A stretch of 64,000 nt of DNA from NCBI RefSeq assembly GCF_963677715.1, contig NZ_OY782495.1, positions 558,001-622,000 on the forward strand, given 5' to 3'. This DNA is from an uncultured Bacteroides sp. (GTDB lineage: Bacteria; Bacteroidota; Bacteroidia; Bacteroidales; Bacteroidaceae). A program made the position numbers and the translations under genes. Under the pieces are notes generated by a model. It saw only the letters and a program-made list of their open reading frames with translations. It ran no database searches and was not told the origin of the DNA. This document shows, in pieces, positions 26,994 through 36,825 of this stretch; position 1 is the first letter of the stretch, and the number at the start of each line of letters is the position of its first letter.

Positions 26994-29900
26994 TTAGAAC
27001 ATTAAAGATAAAGACATTAATAATTGTCGGGTATAAGGATAGTTCGTGCCACGCTCGCGTTTCACTGTAGAGAGATAGAACAACTCTCCCGTACTGGCAG
27101 TCAGCGATATGTATTGCGCCCCCATCGATTCCAACCATTTCTTTGCTCTCATTTCATAGCGAAGACTGGCACTCTGGCAGGTAAGTGTGTTTTCATCTTG
27201 CACAAACCGTGAAGTAGGTGCCATTATCGAATAATCGTTTATACCTTTGAAGAAAGTCCTATCACCCGGCTGCTTCCAGCGATCGGTAAACACTCGCTCA
27301 TCTACATTCAGTAATTTGTTATTCACTTCAACTTTATCCCTCAACGTCGAGTTATAAATCTGTCCGCCGAAACGATAACCGAACGAGACGTTCAGTGTGA
27401 AGTCCTTGTAACGAAGCATTGTACTAAAATTACCTCTGTATTTAGGCATCAAATTTCCGACAGCCACTCTGTCACTGGCATTCCACGTATAAGTAACTTC
27501 ACCGTTCTTAGTCAGGAATAGCTCTTTACCCGTACTCGGATCAATTCCCAGAGAAGGAACCACATAAATGGTGTTTTGCGAATCACCCTCGCGAAGAATA
27601 TGATTAGGTGTTGAACCGGTGCTAACCAATGCCAATTTCTCACTGGTAGCCTTCATCGCTTCAGATAATTTTACTATTTTATCTTTGTCGTGAGTAATAT
27701 TTCCGGTAACTGACCATGAAATTCTTTGCTTCACATCACGTAACAACCATACGGTAGCCGACAACTCAAAACCTTTATTTTCAAGCTTTCCCACATTCTC
27801 CGTGTAGCTGGTAAATCCGTTAGAATAAGGAAGTTCGAGATCAGACAGCAAGTTAGATGTTTTCTCCTTATACAAATCAGCTTCCAAAATAAAACGATCG
27901 CCAAATAGCCCCAACTCAAACCCGAGATTATATTTGTTTCTTTTCTGCCACTTCAGGTCTTTGTTTCCCAGTGCAATCTGATAGGCCCCCATCCACATAT
28001 TATATCTATCGTCTGTATAGTATTGATAGGTAGCTTGCGCTTGGTAAGGGTTGAAGTTTTGTGAACCGGTTGTACCGTAAGACATTCTCAATCTCATCCG
28101 GTCTACAAATTTCAGGTTGTTCTTGATAAATGATTCGTTCTGAAGATTCCATCCCGTACCGGCGGACCAGAAAGGAGCAAATCGGCTATTTGTCCCATAA
28201 AGTGAAGCACCATCCACACGATAAGAAAGATCTAGCAGGTAACGATTATCATAAGTGTAGTTTGCATTAGCCACCGTACCAATTCTGCGAATAGTAGATT
28301 CCGATCCTCCTGGACTGCCATCTTGCTCGTATTGAAGTGCCATCCCCAAAAAGTCAATCGATTCATCGGGAAAACCTTCAGCCACAAAACTATAAGTCCG
28401 GCTTTGATTTTGCGTAATATCCAAATTTACTCCAGCAAACAGCGAGTGTTTCTCAGCAAAAACTTTCGTATAATTAGCAGAGAAGTTCAATGCATAGCTG
28501 AAACCTTTTGTGTTTGAGTAAGCATAACGTCCTTTTCTGAATAAGTCCTCATCGGAATAGCCGGCAAAGTCCGAATGATTTGCTGGTTTAAAATCATCAT
28601 GGTTGCCCATATCACCGGTTAGCGAAACCGACCCCCTGAATATCAATTCGTTCAGCGGTTTCCATTCGATAGCAAAATTATTGATGATAGATGTATTTTC
28701 CGTTTTATCATAAGTATTCAATGTAGCATCATACATCGGGTTAGGATATGCTCCGGAAAATCTCACATCGCCGGTTTGCACCCAATAATTCCTGTTATAA
28801 GGAGAGAAATAGCGAACAATCTTTCCGTTCTCGTCGTAAGGCTTCCAATAAGGATTTAGTTCTGCATACTGAGAAAATGCTCCGTAAGGAGACTCCTGCG
28901 AATTGGTATGCCCTATAGATAAATAATTACGGAAAAGCAATTTTTGGTGTCTATATGCCAGATCTATTCCACCATTAAACGTTTTGCGCCCCGATTCCTT
29001 CATTACACCTTCCAAATCTTTATATTGTGCAGAAATAGCATATTGAAATATGCGATCTCCTCCTTCCAGTTTTATATTGTGAGTCTGTTCAATGGCCGTA
29101 CGCAACGGCTTAGCTAACCAATCGGTATTCACCCCTCTGCTAACTTCTGCCAATACTTGGTTATAATATTGTTGAAGATCTATATTGGCAGCTGCATCCT
29201 TCGTTGCACTTTCGTAATAACCTGATAATCTCTCCAATTCCAACTTGTCACGAGCGTTCAACAAATGGTAACTACTTAAATCCGGCAGATTCAAACTGGC
29301 TTCGCTTCGGATAGACAATCGTAACTTCCCTCCTTCTGGGTCTTTGGTTGTAATAACGATAATTCCGTTTGCTCCGCGCGAGCCGTAGAGTGATGTAGCT
29401 GCTCCGTCTTTCAATATGGAAATGGAAGAAATCTCCTGATCGTTCAAGTCCATCATACGCTGCAAAGTAGTTTCAAATCCGTTCAGAATAATCAGTGGTG
29501 TGTTAAGAACAGTCGATGTTTGATCCTGTAGTTGATTAAGCGAAGGTAAATTGCCCGCACCACGTATCTGCACGTCAGGAAGCCTGTTAGGGTCTGCTCC
29601 CAAAGCATTATTTTCAACAATATTGAAAGAAGGATCGATATTGTTTAACGTAGTAAAAATATCACGTCCCCGGAAGAGTTCCAGATCTTCGCTCGAAATG
29701 ACCTTAACAGCACCCGTATAGCTACTTTTCTTTTTAGTAAATATACCGGTCACCACTACATCATCCAATGTATTCAGGTTCTCCTGCATCACTATATTCA
29801 CGTTTTTTCCCGCATATCGCACCTCTTGCGTTTTCATTCCTACAAACGAAAACACTAACACCGGATTATTCATATTATCGGGTACGGTAATCAAATATCG

Positions 29901-30380
29901 TCCTTCAAGATCGGTAAGTGCCCCTATATCGGAATCCTTCAATCGAACAGTAACACTTGGCAACGGGCTTTTTTCCATGTCCGTTACCATACCGGCTATC
30001 TGTATGTTTTTCTGAAATGCAGTGTAAGTCGTCCTTTGTTGCTGCAAATGTTCCTGTGGTTTACTTACTATAAGAATTTTATCATTACTTATATTGTACG
30101 TAAGGTTTGTCTTCGCCAATAAGAGGTTAAGTGTCTCGGCAACAGTCCGTTGTCCTTTAGTCAATGATATATTCTGGTAAGCCGTTACCAGCGACAACGA
30201 ATAATTCATTCTGAAACCAGATAATTTACCGACTTGGTCCAATCCCTCCTTCAACGGTTGATTCTTCAATTCAACTGTTATTCTTGTTTTCGAAGATTGC
30301 GCACAGATGGAATTATTTAAACCGAGTAAGGGTATTAAAATTATCAAGAGATAAAAAATATAATATTGCCTCTTTTTCAT
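26994..30380 (-). CDS. SusC/RagA TonB-dependent outer-membrane transporter with STN domain
   Basis: 1128 residues. After a signal peptide (SICAQ) comes an STN domain (about 30-105, VELKNQPLKEGLDQVGKL), which normally contacts a FecR anti-sigma in trans. A carboxypeptidase-regulatory-like domain (IAGMVTDMEKSPLPSVTV), a plug (LDDVVVTGIFTKKKSSYTGAV, ILKDGAATSLYGSRGANGIIVITTKD) and a 22-strand barrel ending SLSLMF complete it. The STN domain matches the adjacent ECF sigma/FecR pair, so uptake and expression are probably coupled. Pairs with the SusD downstream. Confidence 0.96.
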   Translation of the reverse strand: MKKRQYYIFYLLIILIPLLGLNNSICAQSSKTRITVELKNQPLKEGLDQVGKLSGFRMNYSLSLVTAYQNISLTKGQRTVAETLNLLLAKTNLTYNISNDKILIVSKPQEHLQQQRTTYTAFQKNIQIAGMVTDMEKSPLPSVTVRLKDSDIGALTDLEGRYLITVPDNMNNPVLVFSFVGMKTQEVRYAGKNVNIVMQENLNTLDDVVVTGIFTKKKSSYTGAVKVISSEDLELFRGRDIFTTLNNIDPSFNIVENNALGADPNRLPDVQIRGAGNLPSLNQLQDQTSTVLNTPLIILNGFETTLQRMMDLNDQEISSISILKDGAATSLYGSRGANGIIVITTKDPEGGKLRLSIRSEASLNLPDLSSYHLLNARDKLELERLSGYYESATKDAAANIDLQQYYNQVLAEVSRGVNTDWLAKPLRTAIEQTHNIKLEGGDRIFQYAISAQYKDLEGVMKESGRKTFNGGIDLAYRHQKLLFRNYLSIGHTNSQESPYGAFSQYAELNPYWKPYDENGKIVRYFSPYNRNYWVQTGDVRFSGAYPNPMYDATLNTYDKTENTSIINNFAIEWKPLNELIFRGSVSLTGDMGNHDDFKPANHSDFAGYSDEDLFRKGRYAYSNTKGFSYALNFSANYTKVFAEKHSLFAGVNLDITQNQSRTYSFVAEGFPDESIDFLGMALQYEQDGSPGGSESTIRRIGTVANANYTYDNRYLLDLSYRVDGASLYGTNSRFAPFWSAGTGWNLQNESFIKNNLKFVDRMRLRMSYGTTGSQNFNPYQAQATYQYYTDDRYNMWMGAYQIALGNKDLKWQKRNKYNLGFELGLFGDRFILEADLYKEKTSNLLSDLELPYSNGFTSYTENVGKLENKGFELSATVWLLRDVKQRISWSVTGNITHDKDKIVKLSEAMKATSEKLALVSTGSTPNHILREGDSQNTIYVVPSLGIDPSTGKELFLTKNGEVTYTWNASDRVAVGNLMPKYRGNFSTMLRYKDFTLNVSFGYRFGGQIYNSTLRDKVEVNNKLLNVDERVFTDRWKQPGDRTFFKGINDYSIMAPTSRFVQDENTLTCQSASLRYEMRAKKWLESMGAQYISLTASTGELFYLSTVKRERGTNYPYTRQLLMSLSLMF

Positions 30381-30440
30381 ATCTTTGCAATGGTTATAAA
30401 TATTGTTTTTTTAATTGAGGTAAAGATCTAATATTGTAAC

Positions 30441-30478
30441 TAAAAGCCTTTCCAACTCTCCAAAAGGAAAGGCTTTTA
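30441..30478 (-). terminator. hairpin between fecR and susC
   Basis: TAAAAGCCTTTCC pairs perfectly with GGAAAGGCTTTTA across a 12-base loop. On the minus strand it lies 58 bases after fecR and before susC. It likely ends the sigma/fecR transcript or limits read-through, leaving susC to its own sigma-dependent promoter. Confidence 0.75.
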
Positions 30479-30535
30479 CTCTAATATTCGCCCGCTCACG
30501 AAGAATCCATTTTCATAATTTATATATTTCGGTAT

Positions 30536-31552
30536 TTATTCTGATTGATCTATTACCACTTTACCCGATTCCATGGAATAAGATGATGAACTGATAGGAC
30601 ACAAAACATTCAATACGTTTTCTAATGATTCTGTCCCGACAAATGATGCCACAATCAATGCATTAGCCAGTTTGTTCCCATGAATTTCAATATCCGCACC
30701 GTATCGTTTGCTCAAGATTACCGCAATATCTTTCAGACTCATCCCATTGAACTCCATATCCTGTTTTGTCCAGTCGATTATCTTCTGTGTGGCAGCCACT
30801 TCCGTATGTTTTTCGCTTATGGATTTCGACTTATCATATTCTATTTCTTCATTACGCGAAAGATCGGCCAATATATTTTTGGTCTCGGTATTCTCTATTC
30901 TAACCTTTCCTCGCGTCACCGCCACACGAATCTGATCCTCATTAGGCCACGCAGCAATGTTAAAAGCCGTACCAAGCACCGTTGTTTTCAACTCTCCGCT
31001 ATAGATAACAAACGGACGTTTCGCATTGCGTTTTATGTCAAAATAAGCTTCTCCCGATAGTCGCACTTCCCTTTTTCCTTTGTCGAAAGAGGGTAATAAT
31101 TCAATCGTACTATTTGCTTGTAAAACAACCAACGAACCATCCGGCAAAACTACACTACGCACATATGACGTATTTTCAGACAAGCTCACCGGCTGAGAAG
31201 TGATAATAATAGATTCTTCCGGAACAGCCTGTTTTATGTAATAACCTATCCCCAGCAACAACAGCAAAACAGCAGCAATAGAGCCTATACGAATAAAAAA
31301 ATCATGCCTCATCCATCTTCTGTTTCTCCGAATCCTACTTTTCTTTACCAAAATCGTAGACAAAATCTCTTGAGAACGTTCATCCGATAAATGTTCCAAA
31401 GAATCGTATTTTAGCCAAACAGCTTCCAATTGTCTCTTCAATTCACTGTCATTCTGACTTTTAACCATTCGTGCCAACGTTTCTCTTTCTTCGCTGTTAC
31501 ATTCACCTTTGATATAACGCATAAGCAACGATTCAAGCATATTAGTTTCCAT
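30536..31552 (-). CDS. FecR-family anti-sigma factor
   Basis: 338-residue inner-membrane regulator. The cytoplasmic N-terminal part (about 1-85) holds the ECF sigma factor, one helix spans the membrane (IRIGSIAAVLLLLLGIGYYI), and the periplasmic FecR domain follows (VVLPDGSLVVLQANSTIELLP, VRLSGEAYFDI, TTVLGTAFNIAAWP). It ends with a DUF4974 domain (FNGMSLKDIAVILSKRYG). It should receive the signal from the STN domain of the adjacent SusC and release the sigma factor encoded just upstream. Confidence 0.94.
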   Translation of the reverse strand: METNMLESLLMRYIKGECNSEERETLARMVKSQNDSELKRQLEAVWLKYDSLEHLSDERSQEILSTILVKKSRIRRNRRWMRHDFFIRIGSIAAVLLLLLGIGYYIKQAVPEESIIITSQPVSLSENTSYVRSVVLPDGSLVVLQANSTIELLPSFDKGKREVRLSGEAYFDIKRNAKRPFVIYSGELKTTVLGTAFNIAAWPNEDQIRVAVTRGKVRIENTETKNILADLSRNEEIEYDKSKSISEKHTEVAATQKIIDWTKQDMEFNGMSLKDIAVILSKRYGADIEIHGNKLANALIVASFVGTESLENVLNVLCPISSSSYSMESGKVVIDQSE

Positions 31553-31680
31553 TTTGATTATTATTTAAATAATAAACAGGCATTTATCTACAAAAAGAAT
31601 CGGTATTAACGCCTATTGATATACTAAGACGAAAAAATGGAAGACAGCACCTAGTCTTATGCTAAGAATTTTATAAAATA

Positions 31681-32238
31681 TCAGAAAATAATCGAAATCA
31701 GCAATAAAAGTAAGACTGGATAGTTACCGGAGAAGTAAGTACGTATGTTAATGAGTGCCTGTCGCATGTGGTTTTGAACAGTGGACACGGATATGTCCAT
31801 CAAACGGGCAATCTCTTCATGAGGCAGCCCTTCTATACAATGAAAAGTAAATACCTTCTTCTGTTGAGGAGGAAGTTGTTCTATTGCTTCCGTAAGTGCA
31901 CTACTTAATTCCTTATTCAACAAAAGATCAAGAGGAGTTTGGGCCGTAGCGTTATCTTCATTTCCTAGATATTTATCGCTAAATAACAGAATCTCGTTAC
32001 TCCTCTTCCGAATTTGATCGATAGCATGATTTTGAGCGGCCCGATAAATATAAGCATTTAAATTATCTATAAGCGTAAGTTCTTCACGCTTTTGCCATAT
32101 TCGCATAAAAACTTCCTGAACAAGATCCTCAGATTTTGTCGGAGAATGAGTCAGTCCCAAGAAAAAACCATATAATTTATCTTTATATAAATAGAAAAGA
32201 GAAGTAAAGGACTCTTCATCAAATTTACCTACACTCAT
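31681..32238 (-). CDS. ECF RNA polymerase sigma-70 factor
   Basis: 185 residues from the ATG at 32238; a GTG three codons upstream is possible. Region 2 is DKLYGFFLGLTHSPTKSEDLVQEVFMRIWQKR and region 4 is QLPPQQKKVFTFHCIEGLPHEEIARLMDISVSTVQNHMRQAL. A hydrophobic C-terminal tail (YPVLLLLLISIIF) is usual for Bacteroides SusCD sigma factors. It probably activates the susC promoter downstream when FecR releases it. Confidence 0.94.
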   Translation of the reverse strand: MSVGKFDEESFTSLFYLYKDKLYGFFLGLTHSPTKSEDLVQEVFMRIWQKREELTLIDNLNAYIYRAAQNHAIDQIRKRSNEILLFSDKYLGNEDNATAQTPLDLLLNKELSSALTEAIEQLPPQQKKVFTFHCIEGLPHEEIARLMDISVSTVQNHMRQALINIRTYFSGNYPVLLLLLISIIF

Positions 32239-32299
32239 AAGAAGCACCCTCTCATTTTAATATTTTTATGCCTGCTTAACCATTTAAAGCTGTTTTTCG

Positions 32300-32307
32300 C
32301 AAAAATA
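32300..32307 (-). promoter_or_regulatory. -7 box of the ECF sigma gene
   Basis: TATTTTTG on the minus strand fits TAnnTTTG, 62 bases before the ATG. A housekeeping-type promoter for the regulator genes is expected. Confidence 0.5.
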
Positions 32308-32446
32308 TAAAAAAAGAGCGATTCTTAGTGAATATTACAAATATGTTTTAGAATGAACCCAATAAAAAAACGCTCGATTCAAAAACCTGAAAATTACTTT
32401 AGCAAAAATAAATTCAACATTTACAGGTTGTTTAAGAATCAATTAT

Positions 32447-33553
32447 TTATTCACTCTTAAACAATCCTTTTAGCTTATGCGGTTCGCAGCGCAGGTATTG
32501 CTTTACGCCGATTGCTTTGGCACCCAGCGCAGCGGCGGCATGCCATCCCCAACGAGGGTCGTAAAGCATTCCGCGCCCCACGGCTATCATATCGGCTTTA
32601 TTCGATTCTATTGCATCTTCAGCCTCTTGCGGTTCTGTGATCAGCCCAACTCCTATGACAGGCATTTTCACCTCTTTTTTTATTGCTTCGGCAAGTGCCA
32701 ATTGATAGCCCGATTGCAGAGAGGGCAATTGTTGCAGGGCACCATCGAGACCTCCGCTTGAAACATGTATATAACCGCAACCTTTGCTGTCCAGTTGTTT
32801 GGCCAGTTCAATGCTTTGCGGCAAATCCCAACCATTTTCTATCCAGTCGGTAGCCGATATGCGAATGCCCACAGGGAAATCCTTTGGAACAACTGCTTTG
32901 ACGGCTTCAAAAACCTCTAAAGCAAAACGCATTCTGTTTTCGAGACTTCCTCCGTATTCATCCGTCCGTTTATTGGTTACAGGCGATAGAAACTGATGAA
33001 TCAGATAACCGTGTGCGCCGTGTAATTCAACTGCGTTGAATCCGATAGCCACCGCCCGTTTAGCTGCCGCAGCAAATTGTGAAATTATCTTTTTGATTCC
33101 TTCTGTCGTCAATGCCTCAGGGGTAGTTCCGCCCGTGCTGAGAGGTTCGGCAGACGGAGCGAATGTCTGCCAGCCATTGGGATTGTCCGTTGATAGAGAA
33201 AGGCCCGGTTTCCAACCCAAATCGGTAGAGGCTTTCCTCCCTGCGTGCGATAGCTGTATAGCCAAAGGTATCTGAGAATGCAGACGAATGAAATTAACTA
33301 CTTTCGCCAACGCAAAAGCCGTTTTTTCGTCCCAAAGGCCTAAATCACCATACGAAATTCTGCCCTCAGGCGCTATTCCCGTAGCTTCCATTATTAAAAG
33401 TCCGGCACCGGACAAGGATAAATTGCCGTAATGCATCAAGTGCCATTCGGTAGCCTGCCCGTTTGCTGCCGAATATTGGCACATGGGAGGTATTATAATA
33501 CGATTGCTTAGATTGACACTGCCAATCGTTGCTTCAGAAAATAATTTGCTCAT
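32447..33553 (-). CDS. NADH:flavin oxidoreductase, old yellow enzyme family (YqjM-like)
   Basis: FMN-dependent ene-reductase of 368 residues, cytosolic. Motifs of the YqjM/class III group are present: IIPPMCQYSAANGQATEWHLMHYG, LAIQLSHAGRK, the substrate-binding HGAHGYLIHQFLSPVTNKRTDEYGG, and a late FMN-binding IAVGRGMLYDPRWGWHAA. It reduces activated C=C bonds; the physiological substrate is unknown. It lies 23 bases after an aldo/keto reductase remnant, likely its former operon partner, and may now be read from the ppk/ppx transcript. Confidence 0.92.
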   Translation of the reverse strand: MSKLFSEATIGSVNLSNRIIIPPMCQYSAANGQATEWHLMHYGNLSLSGAGLLIMEATGIAPEGRISYGDLGLWDEKTAFALAKVVNFIRLHSQIPLAIQLSHAGRKASTDLGWKPGLSLSTDNPNGWQTFAPSAEPLSTGGTTPEALTTEGIKKIISQFAAAAKRAVAIGFNAVELHGAHGYLIHQFLSPVTNKRTDEYGGSLENRMRFALEVFEAVKAVVPKDFPVGIRISATDWIENGWDLPQSIELAKQLDSKGCGYIHVSSGGLDGALQQLPSLQSGYQLALAEAIKKEVKMPVIGVGLITEPQEAEDAIESNKADMIAVGRGMLYDPRWGWHAAAALGAKAIGVKQYLRCEPHKLKGLFKSE

Positions 33554-33576
33554 CTTTTTAGTTCGCTAACATTTAT

Positions 33577-33680
33577 TTACTCATCTCATCCAATAAAATC
33601 AAATCTTCGGCATCAAGCTTTAGTTTAGGGCCAGCAACGATGGTCTCTAACTGACTTTTGCCGATTGCGTTCACAATCAC
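33577..33680 (-). pseudogene. C-terminal remnant of an aldo/keto reductase gene
   Basis: The minus frame directly after the ppx stop reads 34 sense codons and a TAA at 33577-33579. Residues IGKSQLETIVAGPKLKLDAE, then DLILLDEMSK, match the C-terminal end of aldo/keto reductases, where a KSQLE...KLDAEDL...LDE pattern closes the protein. About 280 residues that should precede it are absent. The remnant is in frame with ppx and starts right after its stop, so the deletion joined it to the ppx end. Confidence 0.65.
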
Positions 33681-34604
33681 TTAAACGATTATCGCCGCAT
33701 TTTGTTCTTGGCTATGCTTCTCATACAACCCGTCAATCATACCATCCGCCAGACCAATCACCGGCACATGAATATATTCCGCCCTTACCACCTCGGCAAT
33801 AGCCAGAAAAATCTCAGCCGCGGGCACAATCACATCCGCCCGGTCCGCCTTAATATTGAACGCATCCATGCGTTCTCCCGGCGTTAAAAGACTCAACTGA
33901 TCATATATAGCCTTCAAAGAGCCCACAGACATCCGCTGCTTCTTCTTGTCTTTTTTGCTTGCCAAACGATACAGCCTGTTAATGTTACCCCCCGAACCTA
34001 TGATATCCACACGATCCAATCCCTCCGTCAAGTGACTTAGGTCATCCTTCATTCGTTCCCAAACGCCCTCCTCAACAACATTTCTCAACATTCGTACCGT
34101 ACCTATATTATAAGAAAGCGACTGCTTCAGCTCCCCGTCAATCTGCAGGTTTATCTCCGTGCTGCCTCCGCCCACATCCACATAAATATAATTACCCAAA
34201 CGCTCCGCAGAACATTCAATATGATACTTATAAATAAGTTGAGCCTCCTCCTGACCGCCTATTATCTCAATATCAAGCCCGGTAGCCTTTTGAATCTTCT
34301 TGATAACATCCTTACCATTGGCAGCCTCCCTCATAGCCGACGTAGCGCAGGCCCGGTAATCCGTCACCTCATAAATCTTCATCAGCTGTCTGAAAGCCTT
34401 CATCAAACGCAGTAACTTCTTCGATTTACCATCAGAAAGCTCACCCAGTGAAAACACATCAAAACCCAACCGCAACGGAACCCGTAACATCAACACCTTA
34501 GAGAATTTCTTACTCATCTGTGCCTCATCAGACTTCACCCTTTTTATTAACAAACGCACTGCGTTTGAACCAATGTCAATAGCAGCATAACATGTATCCG
34601 GCAT
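33681..34604 (-). CDS. ppx: Ppx/GppA-family exopolyphosphatase
   Basis: 307-residue cytosolic phosphatase of the ASKHA fold. The N-terminal phosphate-binding block is AAIDIGSNAVRLLI, the second is YIYVDVGGGSTEINL, and IDGELKQSLSYNIGTVRML follows. It hydrolyses polyphosphate from the ends or (p)ppGpp-related substrates. It has the short two-domain form without a C-terminal HD domain. 12 bases after ppk1, so polyphosphate synthesis and breakdown are co-transcribed. The gene symbol follows family and context. Confidence 0.88.
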   Translation of the reverse strand: MPDTCYAAIDIGSNAVRLLIKRVKSDEAQMSKKFSKVLMLRVPLRLGFDVFSLGELSDGKSKKLLRLMKAFRQLMKIYEVTDYRACATSAMREAANGKDVIKKIQKATGLDIEIIGGQEEAQLIYKYHIECSAERLGNYIYVDVGGGSTEINLQIDGELKQSLSYNIGTVRMLRNVVEEGVWERMKDDLSHLTEGLDRVDIIGSGGNINRLYRLASKKDKKKQRMSVGSLKAIYDQLSLLTPGERMDAFNIKADRADVIVPAAEIFLAIAEVVRAEYIHVPVIGLADGMIDGLYEKHSQEQNAAIIV

Positions 34605-34616
34605 AATCCCCCTCCT

Positions 34617-36689
34617 CTACTCTTTTAGCTTATAATAATTATATAACTCCTCTTGAGAACGAAACGGTACATTGTTTCCATCCTCCCTCGTCCATGGCCG
34701 GTTCTCTCCCGTACCGTCCACCACACAACCCTGACAGGTATCCCGAAAGCCAAAGTCAAACACCTTTTGCAGATCTTCCTTAATCAGCGGGTCATAAACA
34801 GGAGTAACCACCTCCACCCTATTATCAAGATTGCGTTGCATCCAGTCCGCCGAACCTATGAACGTTTTATTCTCTCCGCCCGCAGCAAAAATAAAAATAC
34901 GGGCATGCTCCAGATAGCGATCTATAATTCCATTGACCCGTATCGTATCACTCCCCCCCGGAATGTCCGTCAACAGAGAACAATTACCCCGCACCAACAA
35001 TTCTACAGGCACACCGGCCTTCGAGGCTTCATACAGTTTTTCTATAATGGCATCATCCGTCACATGATTCACCTTTACGCGGATATAGGCCGGCAACCCC
35101 GCTTTTTTATTCTTTATTTCGTCGGCAATCAAGGCGATGAAACGTTTTTTCATATCATTAGGAGACACCAGCAATTCCTTGAATCGTTGAGACAAATAAG
35201 GCTTTTCAATGAAATCGAATACAGTGTCCACCTCCCGCACAATATTACGCATAGCAGTCATCAACAAATAATCCGTATACATCGAAGCGTTCCCCTCATG
35301 AAAATTACCCGTACTGATGCAAGCAATATCTCCCCCTCTTTTCATACCTATATGAGTAATCTTGGAGTGAACCTTTACCCCTTCCAGCCCGAAAAGCACC
35401 TGAATGCCCGCATCTTGCATCTTCTTAGACCAGTTTATGTTCGAAGCTTCATCAAATCGTGCCAGTAGCTCAATGATCACCGTCACCTTTTTACCATTGA
35501 GCGCAGCGCAAATCAATGCCTTTACCACCTTCGATTCTTTAGCCAGGCGATACAACGTTGTTTTGATACTTTTTACCTCTTTACTAATAGCAGCTTCCTG
35601 CAACACACGAATATAATAATCGAAACTATGGTAAGGAACATGAATATAGCGGTCCCGTTCCTGAATCAATTTCAGCAAACTCTCATTTCTCTTCAACTCA
35701 GGTTTCAAGATAGGCACCCATGCAGGATATTTCAGATCTTTGCGCCCGCAATCGGGAAAAGACATTAAATCTTTGTGATTATGATAACGCCCGCCGCTCT
35801 GCACCGTGTCCGACTTGTCCAGATTCAGCCGCTTCATGATACGACTTAATAAGTCCCGCGGCATTTTAACATCGTATATCACTCGGAGAGCATCTCCCCT
35901 CTTACGACTTTTCACCCCTTTCGAAATCTTCTGCAACCTTCCGTTACGCAAGTCATTATCAATCTCCATCTCGGCATCTTTTGTGAATTTAAAAGCATAC
36001 GCCTCAAAATGATTGTAATCCATGCCCGAGAAAATCATCGGCAAACAAAAACGGATGATATCATCCAGATACATCAAAGAACTTCCCCCCTTGCTATCGG
36101 GCAAACGCACAAAACGACCACATGCCGACACAGGCAGTTCTATCAATGCGTACTCCGGACGATGTGCCTTGGGTTTTTCCGCATTCTTCATTACCTGCAT
36201 TTTCACCGCAAGATAGATATTTTCATCCGCGGCCTCCGTCAACTGTTTCACTGCAGAAAGCCATATCGGGCTGACAAAGCCACTCAGTTGCCGACGAAAG
36301 AAGCCCCGCACAAAAGTTTGCTGTTCAACGTCCAGCTCCTCCTCGTTAAGCAAGAAAATATTTTCCTCACGCAAACGGCAGGTAACCTCCTGAATGGCAA
36401 ATTCATATTCAATCGAATATTTACTATTCAAATTATGTATTTGCTTAATCAAAAGCTTGGCATGCTCGCGTTCCGAACGCAAACTTCTATCCTCATACTC
36501 TGCAATGCGGCCAAGCGTTGCCATGCGCACACGGAAAAATTCATCCAGATTATTAGAATAAATACCCAGAAATGAAATCCTTTCAAGTAAAGGAATATTC
36601 GGTTTCATCGCTTCGGATAAAATACGGCGATTGAAGTACATCCAGCTCAAATCACGGTCTATACCGGGAATGGATTTTTTTTTGTTCAT
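34617..36689 (-). CDS. ppk1: polyphosphate kinase 1
   Basis: 690-residue enzyme that polymerises the gamma phosphate of ATP into polyphosphate through a phosphohistidine. The N-terminal domain starts DRDLSWMYFNRRIL. The two catalytic histidines are His441 in KVHSKITHIG and His595 in YLEHARIF, close to His435 and His592 of the E. coli enzyme. A middle loop FDYYIRVLQEAA and the PLD-like GSADWMQRNLDNRVEV are present. Full length. First gene of the ppk1-ppx operon with its own -7 box at 36712. Confidence 0.96.
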   Translation of the reverse strand: MNKKKSIPGIDRDLSWMYFNRRILSEAMKPNIPLLERISFLGIYSNNLDEFFRVRMATLGRIAEYEDRSLRSEREHAKLLIKQIHNLNSKYSIEYEFAIQEVTCRLREENIFLLNEEELDVEQQTFVRGFFRRQLSGFVSPIWLSAVKQLTEAADENIYLAVKMQVMKNAEKPKAHRPEYALIELPVSACGRFVRLPDSKGGSSLMYLDDIIRFCLPMIFSGMDYNHFEAYAFKFTKDAEMEIDNDLRNGRLQKISKGVKSRKRGDALRVIYDVKMPRDLLSRIMKRLNLDKSDTVQSGGRYHNHKDLMSFPDCGRKDLKYPAWVPILKPELKRNESLLKLIQERDRYIHVPYHSFDYYIRVLQEAAISKEVKSIKTTLYRLAKESKVVKALICAALNGKKVTVIIELLARFDEASNINWSKKMQDAGIQVLFGLEGVKVHSKITHIGMKRGGDIACISTGNFHEGNASMYTDYLLMTAMRNIVREVDTVFDFIEKPYLSQRFKELLVSPNDMKKRFIALIADEIKNKKAGLPAYIRVKVNHVTDDAIIEKLYEASKAGVPVELLVRGNCSLLTDIPGGSDTIRVNGIIDRYLEHARIFIFAAGGENKTFIGSADWMQRNLDNRVEVVTPVYDPLIKEDLQKVFDFGFRDTCQGCVVDGTGENRPWTREDGNNVPFRSQEELYNYYKLKE

Positions 36690-36711
36690 ATTACACTTCT
36701 ACGATTTGTCA

Positions 36712-36719
36712 CAAATATA
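36712..36719 (-). promoter_or_regulatory. -7 box of ppk1
   Basis: TATATTTG on the minus strand matches TAnnTTTG and lies 22 bases before the ppk1 start. Confidence 0.6.
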
Positions 36720-36825
36720 GAGGATGCATATTACAAAAGCAACTCAAAAGCGTTACAAATAAAACATCGAGATCGGAACAAGTAAATCCAGTGAAAAACA
36801 ACGTTTAGGGGAAATACGGTAAGTT

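Noticed and set aside
34653-35468. 271-codon plus-strand frame opposite ppk1
   Set aside because: It lies fully antisense to a well-supported gene and has a histidine/arginine-rich composition typical of such shadows.
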